From Thermoguttaceae bacterium (GTDB lineage: Bacteria; Planctomycetota; Planctomycetia; Pirellulales; Thermoguttaceae), in assembly GCA_017441605.1 (NCBI GenBank), contig JAFRXD010000098.1, forward strand, positions 34,900 to 98,899: a DNA stretch of 64,000 nucleotides. Reading direction: 5' to 3'. Within the stretch, counting starts at the first letter, position 1. Each line of letters opens with the position of its first letter. This document shows, one piece after another, positions 60,171 through 64,000 of the stretch. The position numbers and the translations under genes are program-made. The notes beneath the pieces were generated by a model, which did not search any database, had not been told where the DNA came from, and was given only the letters and a program-made list of their open reading frames with translations.

Positions 60171-63100
60171 TCACTTCGACGAGCCGCGAGAGCCGTTTCT
60201 CGTCGAGGACTTAGACGAGGGACTCGACGGAATCGGGGTTTTCGAGTCGATTCGACTCGTCGAGGGCGCGCTCGACGAGGGGCTAGGCGACCCGGCGCGA
60301 GGCGTCGCCGATCGCTCCGTTCCGACGGGACGCGACGCGCCGGAGCCGGTCGTTTCCCTCGGTTGACCCGAGCCCGACGGGCGCGGCGAAGCGCTCGAGG
60401 GCGCCGTTCGCGGATCGAACCGCTCTAAATCGGTATCGGGAAGACGGCGCTCCGCTCCGGAGGGAGTCGACGGACGCGCCGGACGAGGCAGAGGCTCCTC
60501 GTCGAATTCCTCGTACTCCTCGTCGAGCGCGTCGTATCCGCCTCGGAACTTCTCGGGCACCGCCGCGAGTCGATTCTTCGCTTTCGAATAGAGCTCGCTG
60601 TCGGGGTACTGGTCGACGATCATATCGAACGCGATGAGCGCCTTTTCGTAGTCCTTCGCGCGATAGGCGATCTCGCCCTTGAGGAAGAGGAGATAGTCGA
60701 TAATCGCGGAGTCCGGCTTCTTGCCGAGCGCCTCGTTCACGAGTTTCTCCGCCTCGCGGTCGTTGCGCTGATCCGCCTCGATCGACGCCAGCGCCCAAGT
60801 CCCGTGGCTCCAGTAGGAGCTCGACGGGAACTCGCGATAAAGCCTGAGGAAGTCTTGCTTCGCGCTCTGGAAGTCGCCGCGCTCCTTCTCGTTCATTCCG
60901 AGGTAGTAGAGCGCCGCGTCGGTGAACGGCGACGTCGCCCCGGCGGTCGTCGCTTTGCGCAGATACGCGACCGCCTCGTCGGAACGGCCGAGCGCGTCGT
61001 AGTTGAAACCGAGTCGAGCCGCCGCGATCGTCGACTCCAGAGAGTAGGGCGCGTTGTCGATCGCGTTTTGATACGACATTTGCGCCTCCGACCGCATCCC
61101 GAGCGCGGAGAGCGCGTCGGCGCGAAGGAGCGCCATCTTCGGCGCGACGCTCGGACAATCCTGCCAGAACGTTTCCGAGGACGTCAGCGCCTCGAGCAGC
61201 GTCTCGTTGCAGCGCGAGTACTCCTGGTTACTATAGAACGTTTGCGCTTTGAGGAGCTCTTTTTGAGCCTCTTGGGGCGTGAGCTTGCGCTCTTCCCCCC
61301 CGTCGGAGTTTTCGTCGGAATTCGCCCCCTGGTTTTGCGCCTGTTGCGCGCCTTGTTGATTCGGATCGCTCGGCTGATTTTGACCCGGTTGATAACCCTG
61401 GTTCGCCGGGGGTTGTTGGTTCGGTTGATTGGTCGGAGCCCCTTGATTCGCGGGCGCGGAGTTGGCGGGATAGTTCGCGACTCCGTTCGCCGGATTGGTT
61501 TGCGCGCTCGCGCGCGAGCCCCCGGGTTGGAGATTCGGCGCCGGACCGGGCGGATCGTTGTACCGACTGTTCGCGCTGCCCGCGGAACCGTAGCCGCTTG
61601 GATCGTTCGCGTCGTAACGATTCGGATCGCGCAAGTTCCAGCGATAATTGTCGCTCGTGTAATAGTCGTTCGGGCGATAGAGCGAGTCGTCTTTGGCGAC
61701 CCCGTCGGTGTAGTAGTTCGGACGGACGTACGCGCTCGCGCTCGTCGGATTCGCGAACGTCCCCGGCGTCGACGCGTAGGAGTCGTTCGCGTAAGGCGAA
61801 ACCACGTAATAGGAGCCGTCGTTCGACTCCGCGAACGGGACTTTCAGCGCGGCTTGACGACGCTCGTCGACCCGTCCGATCAGCAACTTCGCCGCGGGCT
61901 GGTTCAGCCAATTGACGTAGTTCCCAACCTCCCGATAGATCGCGTCTTGGTAATCGTAATCTTGCCGAGACTTCGTCGCCGCGTAGCGGCTCGCGTACGC
62001 GAGGATCAGCGTCTCGCAGGCCTCGATCCGAGAAATCGGACCGAGGTATTGCTCGCCCGTATACCCGAGGTAGTCGATCGTTACCGCCGTCGCCGCCCCC
62101 CCGCTATAGTTCGGGGTCGAGGTTTGCGTCGCTTTCACGCCGAGCAAGGTCGTGAGATTCGCGATCGCGTCGTCGTACTTTCCGGTCGACAAATCGAGGA
62201 GCGCGCGGTACGAGGTTACGACGTCGGGCTTTTCCCGACCGTAGTTCGAATTCGCGAGGTTATTGAGGAGCGCCGCCGCGTCGTCGAATCGCTTTTTGAT
62301 CAGCAGCAATTTGATCTTCAACAGCGCGACGCGAGGCGGAAGGAAATTGCGATCGCGCTCGAAATTTTCCTCGATGAACTGCAGCGCGCGATCGTAGTCC
62401 TTCATTTGCAACATCATGTACGCCTCCCCCAAGTACGCGTTCATTATCGCGTCGGAGGCGTAGGGATCGCGAGACGTCCCGTAACGAGAGACAAAGTCGT
62501 CGAGTAGCGCGAGCGCCCCTTTGTAGTCGCCCTGAACCGAGCGAAGCATCGCGCGAGCCCCCGCCACCTGAGTCGCGAGGTCCGACGTCAAATTCGAAGA
62601 GGCCAGCGCGCTAAGCTCGCTCTCCGCCATCTGGTAGTTCCCGTTCTGCCCAATGAGAACCGCGCGCTCGAATCGGCAGTTCTGCGCCAGCTCTTGGTTC
62701 GGGTTCAGCGACAGCGCGCGCTCGTAATCCTGGATCGCCGCGTCTCGTTGGCGAAGCTTCGCGTCGCTTTTCGCGAGGTAGTAGTAGGCGTAGACCGCGT
62801 AGCCGTCGTTCGGATATTTCCCCAGGAACTGCTGGAAATACGCTTGCGCGCGCTCGTACTCCCGCATTGAAAAAGCCAAGTGCGCCGTGTGGAACGTCGC
62901 CTCTTTGTAGTACTGCGCGCGATCCCCTTGACGGATGATGTTGTCGAAATGCGTTTGCGCCGCCGTCGCGTCCGCCGCCGTCGGATACTCCCCGTTGCGC
63001 GTCATATAGGCGTGCCCCGCGTAAAGCTCCGCCTGATTCCGCGCCTGACCGTTCGGATAGAGCTGAATATAGCGCTCGAACGCGTTGATCGCCGCGTCGT

Positions 63101-63269
63101 ACTGTTTCGACGAGTGCGCGCTCATCCCCTGCTGGATCAGAGCCGCCTCTTGCTGCTGCGCGAAAAGGGCGCCGCAATTCGACGAAAACAGGATCGCGAA
63201 CAAAAAAAACGCCGCGCTCGGCGCGACTCCGCGAACGAGAAGAAACGAACGTCGAGCGAGTTCGGTCAT
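60171..63269 (-). CDS. large secreted TPR-repeat protein with a Pro/Gln/Asn-rich linker
   Basis: 1032 residues. Signal peptide to about residue 37 (AAFFLFAILFSSNCGALFAQ). TPR repeats follow from QGMSAHSSKQYDAAINAFERYIQLYPNG onward (BamD/YbgF style, with AYYYLAKSDAKLRQRDAAIQDYERAL). Residues about 523-660 are disordered, rich in Pro, Gln, Asn, Tyr and Ser. A second TPR block (LKAQTFYSNQEYSRCNETLLEAL, SALGMRSEAQMSYQNAIDNAP, GEIAYRAKDYEKALIAFDMIVDQYPDSELY) precedes a Ser/Pro/Arg-rich tail. Likely a periplasmic scaffold. AAAGG is eight bases before the ATG. No tol or pal gene is next to it. Confidence 0.82.
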   Translation of the reverse strand: MTELARRSFLLVRGVAPSAAFFLFAILFSSNCGALFAQQQEAALIQQGMSAHSSKQYDAAINAFERYIQLYPNGQARNQAELYAGHAYMTRNGEYPTAADATAAQTHFDNIIRQGDRAQYYKEATFHTAHLAFSMREYERAQAYFQQFLGKYPNDGYAVYAYYYLAKSDAKLRQRDAAIQDYERALSLNPNQELAQNCRFERAVLIGQNGNYQMAESELSALASSNLTSDLATQVAGARAMLRSVQGDYKGALALLDDFVSRYGTSRDPYASDAIMNAYLGEAYMMLQMKDYDRALQFIEENFERDRNFLPPRVALLKIKLLLIKKRFDDAAALLNNLANSNYGREKPDVVTSYRALLDLSTGKYDDAIANLTTLLGVKATQTSTPNYSGGAATAVTIDYLGYTGEQYLGPISRIEACETLILAYASRYAATKSRQDYDYQDAIYREVGNYVNWLNQPAAKLLIGRVDERRQAALKVPFAESNDGSYYVVSPYANDSYASTPGTFANPTSASAYVRPNYYTDGVAKDDSLYRPNDYYTSDNYRWNLRDPNRYDANDPSGYGSAGSANSRYNDPPGPAPNLQPGGSRASAQTNPANGVANYPANSAPANQGAPTNQPNQQPPANQGYQPGQNQPSDPNQQGAQQAQNQGANSDENSDGGEERKLTPQEAQKELLKAQTFYSNQEYSRCNETLLEALTSSETFWQDCPSVAPKMALLRADALSALGMRSEAQMSYQNAIDNAPYSLESTIAAARLGFNYDALGRSDEAVAYLRKATTAGATSPFTDAALYYLGMNEKERGDFQSAKQDFLRLYREFPSSSYWSHGTWALASIEADQRNDREAEKLVNEALGKKPDSAIIDYLLFLKGEIAYRAKDYEKALIAFDMIVDQYPDSELYSKAKNRLAAVPEKFRGGYDALDEEYEEFDEEPLPRPARPSTPSGAERRLPDTDLERFDPRTAPSSASPRPSGSGQPRETTGSGASRPVGTERSATPRAGSPSPSSSAPSTSRIDSKTPIPSSPSSKSSTRNGSRGSSK

Positions 63270-63507
63270 TGTGGCGGCCTTTCTTATGAGGAGCGATTCG
63301 GCGCGTCGATCTCCGTCCCCGCGGTCGACCGCGCGCCGCTCGATAATATAACCAATCCCCTATTTCAAGACAACGATGTTTTTTCCAAATTGACTATTTT
63401 TTTCGCGTCGCGGATCGGTATAATACGAACGTCCCGCGATATTCGTCCGCGCCGATTTCGCGCGAGGGAAAAACCGCGCGGCAAATCGGAAATATTTTTG
63501 CGAAAAG

Positions 63508-63536
63508 TTGCGCGGCGCGCTCTTTGGCGCTACAAT
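63508..63536 (+). promoter_or_regulatory. possible promoter of the PEAPAEAA-repeat gene
   Basis: TTGCGC (63508-63513), 17-base spacer, TACAAT (63531-63536), about 75 bases before the start. The remaining gap from 63270 shows nothing else firm. Confidence 0.4.
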
Positions 63537-63611
63537 AAAAAGCGCGCGGGGTTGGGCTCGCGCTCGTCGCGCCGTCGACGCCGCAACAATAAATCGAATA
63601 AGGAACAGGAA

Positions 63612-64000
63612 ATGTCTAAAAATACCGCTCCCGCCGCCCCTTCGGGACCGTGGCGCTCCGGACGCTCGTCCTTTAAGGCGTACTACCCCGAAATGTTTCT
63701 CTTGGGGATTATTTGGATCTTCTTCCTCGGACTCGGCGTTAAATGCAGTTGCGCCGTTTTGAACGAGGGAAAGAACGCGGCTCCGAAGGAAATCCCGGCG
63801 GCTCAAACGAGCTTCTATTTCCTCTTCGAGTCCCCCGTCTTCGCGCAGGAACCCGCTCCTGAAGCTCCCGCCGAGGCCGCCCCCGAAGCTCCCGCCGAGG
63901 CCGCCCCCGAAGCTCCCGCCGAGGCCGCTCCCGAAGCTCCCGCCGAGGCCGCTCCCGAAGCCCCCGCCGAGGCCGCTCCCGAAGCCCCCGCCGAGGCCGC
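63612..64000 (+). CDS. membrane-anchored protein with PEAPAEAA repeats, cut by the window end
   Basis: 129 codons are visible and the frame is open at the edge. MSKNTAPAAPSGPWRSGRSS is followed by a hydrophobic helix (MFLLGIIWIFFLGLGVKCS), a linker with Cys residues (CSCAVLNEGKN), then SPVFAQEPA and perfect PEAPAEAA repeats from about residue 84. The hydrophobic segment 30-48 would anchor it, with the repeats outside or in the periplasm as a spacer. No domain is readable yet. AGGAACAGGA lies just before the ATG. It may extend well beyond the window. Confidence 0.6.
   Translation, partial: MSKNTAPAAPSGPWRSGRSSFKAYYPEMFLLGIIWIFFLGLGVKCSCAVLNEGKNAAPKEIPAAQTSFYFLFESPVFAQEPAPEAPAEAAPEAPAEAAPEAPAEAAPEAPAEAAPEAPAEAAPEAPAEA
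63861..64000 (+). repeat. 24-base tandem repeat encoding PEAPAEAA
   Basis: Unit GAAGCTCCCGCCGAGGCCGC plus CCCC, present about 5.8 times to the edge. The first copies are identical and later ones differ by GCC to GCT and GCT to GCC. Near identity at the DNA level shows recent expansion or homogenisation. Confidence 0.85.

Noticed and set aside
60804..62507. 567-residue plus-strand open frame
   Set aside because: Antisense to the TPR gene; no motif, Arg/Val-rich.
1..64000. CRISPR arrays or rRNA genes
   Set aside because: No regularly spaced direct repeats and no rRNA-like stretches were seen.

Overview
The window looks like a chromosomal piece of a Planctomycetota bacterium, probably a Pirellulales/Thermoguttaceae-like lineage. 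The evidence is a giant beta-helix protein with the planctomycete N-terminal sorting motif (EPLEARELLA), a BBP7-type beta-barrel protein, a DUF6677 protein, a DUF4912 protein with AT-hooks, and a set of SUMF1-fold (formylglycine-generating-enzyme-like) paralogues. Most genes share one GC-rich codon style (many GCG, TCG, CGA and GAC codons). The ordinary parts are housekeeping genes in short operons.

Layout. 1-5842 (minus): an operon DUF6677 - thioesterase - NAD-dependent epimerase - nadA - GH43 protein - start of one more gene. 5983-7365: a zinc-ribbon gene, then tRNA-Pro(UGG) followed by two degenerate tandem copies of the tRNA 3' end plus its terminator, with gene debris (a RhuM-like pseudogene and a C-terminal coding fragment), probably old integration scars. 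7430-15967: an orphan flhA, a membrane-anchored trypsin-like protease, half of a sulfate ABC importer, and a secreted alpha/beta hydrolase. 16104-22856: an exopolysaccharide operon (wecA, wecB, wecG-type transferase, fused alcohol-dehydrogenase/Gfo-Idh oxidoreductase, alpha-barrel protein).

22857-30357 is an accessory island. Two Rpn-type PD-(D/E)XK genes alternate with SUMF1-fold genes, next to a RelB/YafQ toxin-antitoxin pair. Several members are broken: an amber stop, a G-run frameshift and a duplicated 3' end. Two SUMF1 paralogues (stops at 23073 and 29088) share almost identical ends and 3' flanks. Between these, 19 of 25 consecutive codons differ, and 17 of the 19 keep their third base, so only first and second positions change. 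That is the pattern expected of variable repeats of a diversity-generating retroelement (DGR), whose AAY template codons are mutated at adenines. A conserved hairpin lies downstream of both. No reverse transcriptase or template repeat is visible in the window, so they would have to act in trans. I regard this as the most interesting signal here.

30358-56330: the 1959-residue beta-helix surface protein, then housekeeping and envelope genes (YkgJ, SLOG, metY, heparinase-like, trpS, HtrA, mcsB, radical SAM, GNAT, cdsA, DUF4912, ribF, NAD(P)HX dehydratase, manC). 56545-64000: a BBP7 outer-membrane protein, a small prophage remnant (tape-measure-like and gp10-like fragments), a long TPR protein, and a truncated gene with perfect PEAPAEAA repeats running off the window end.
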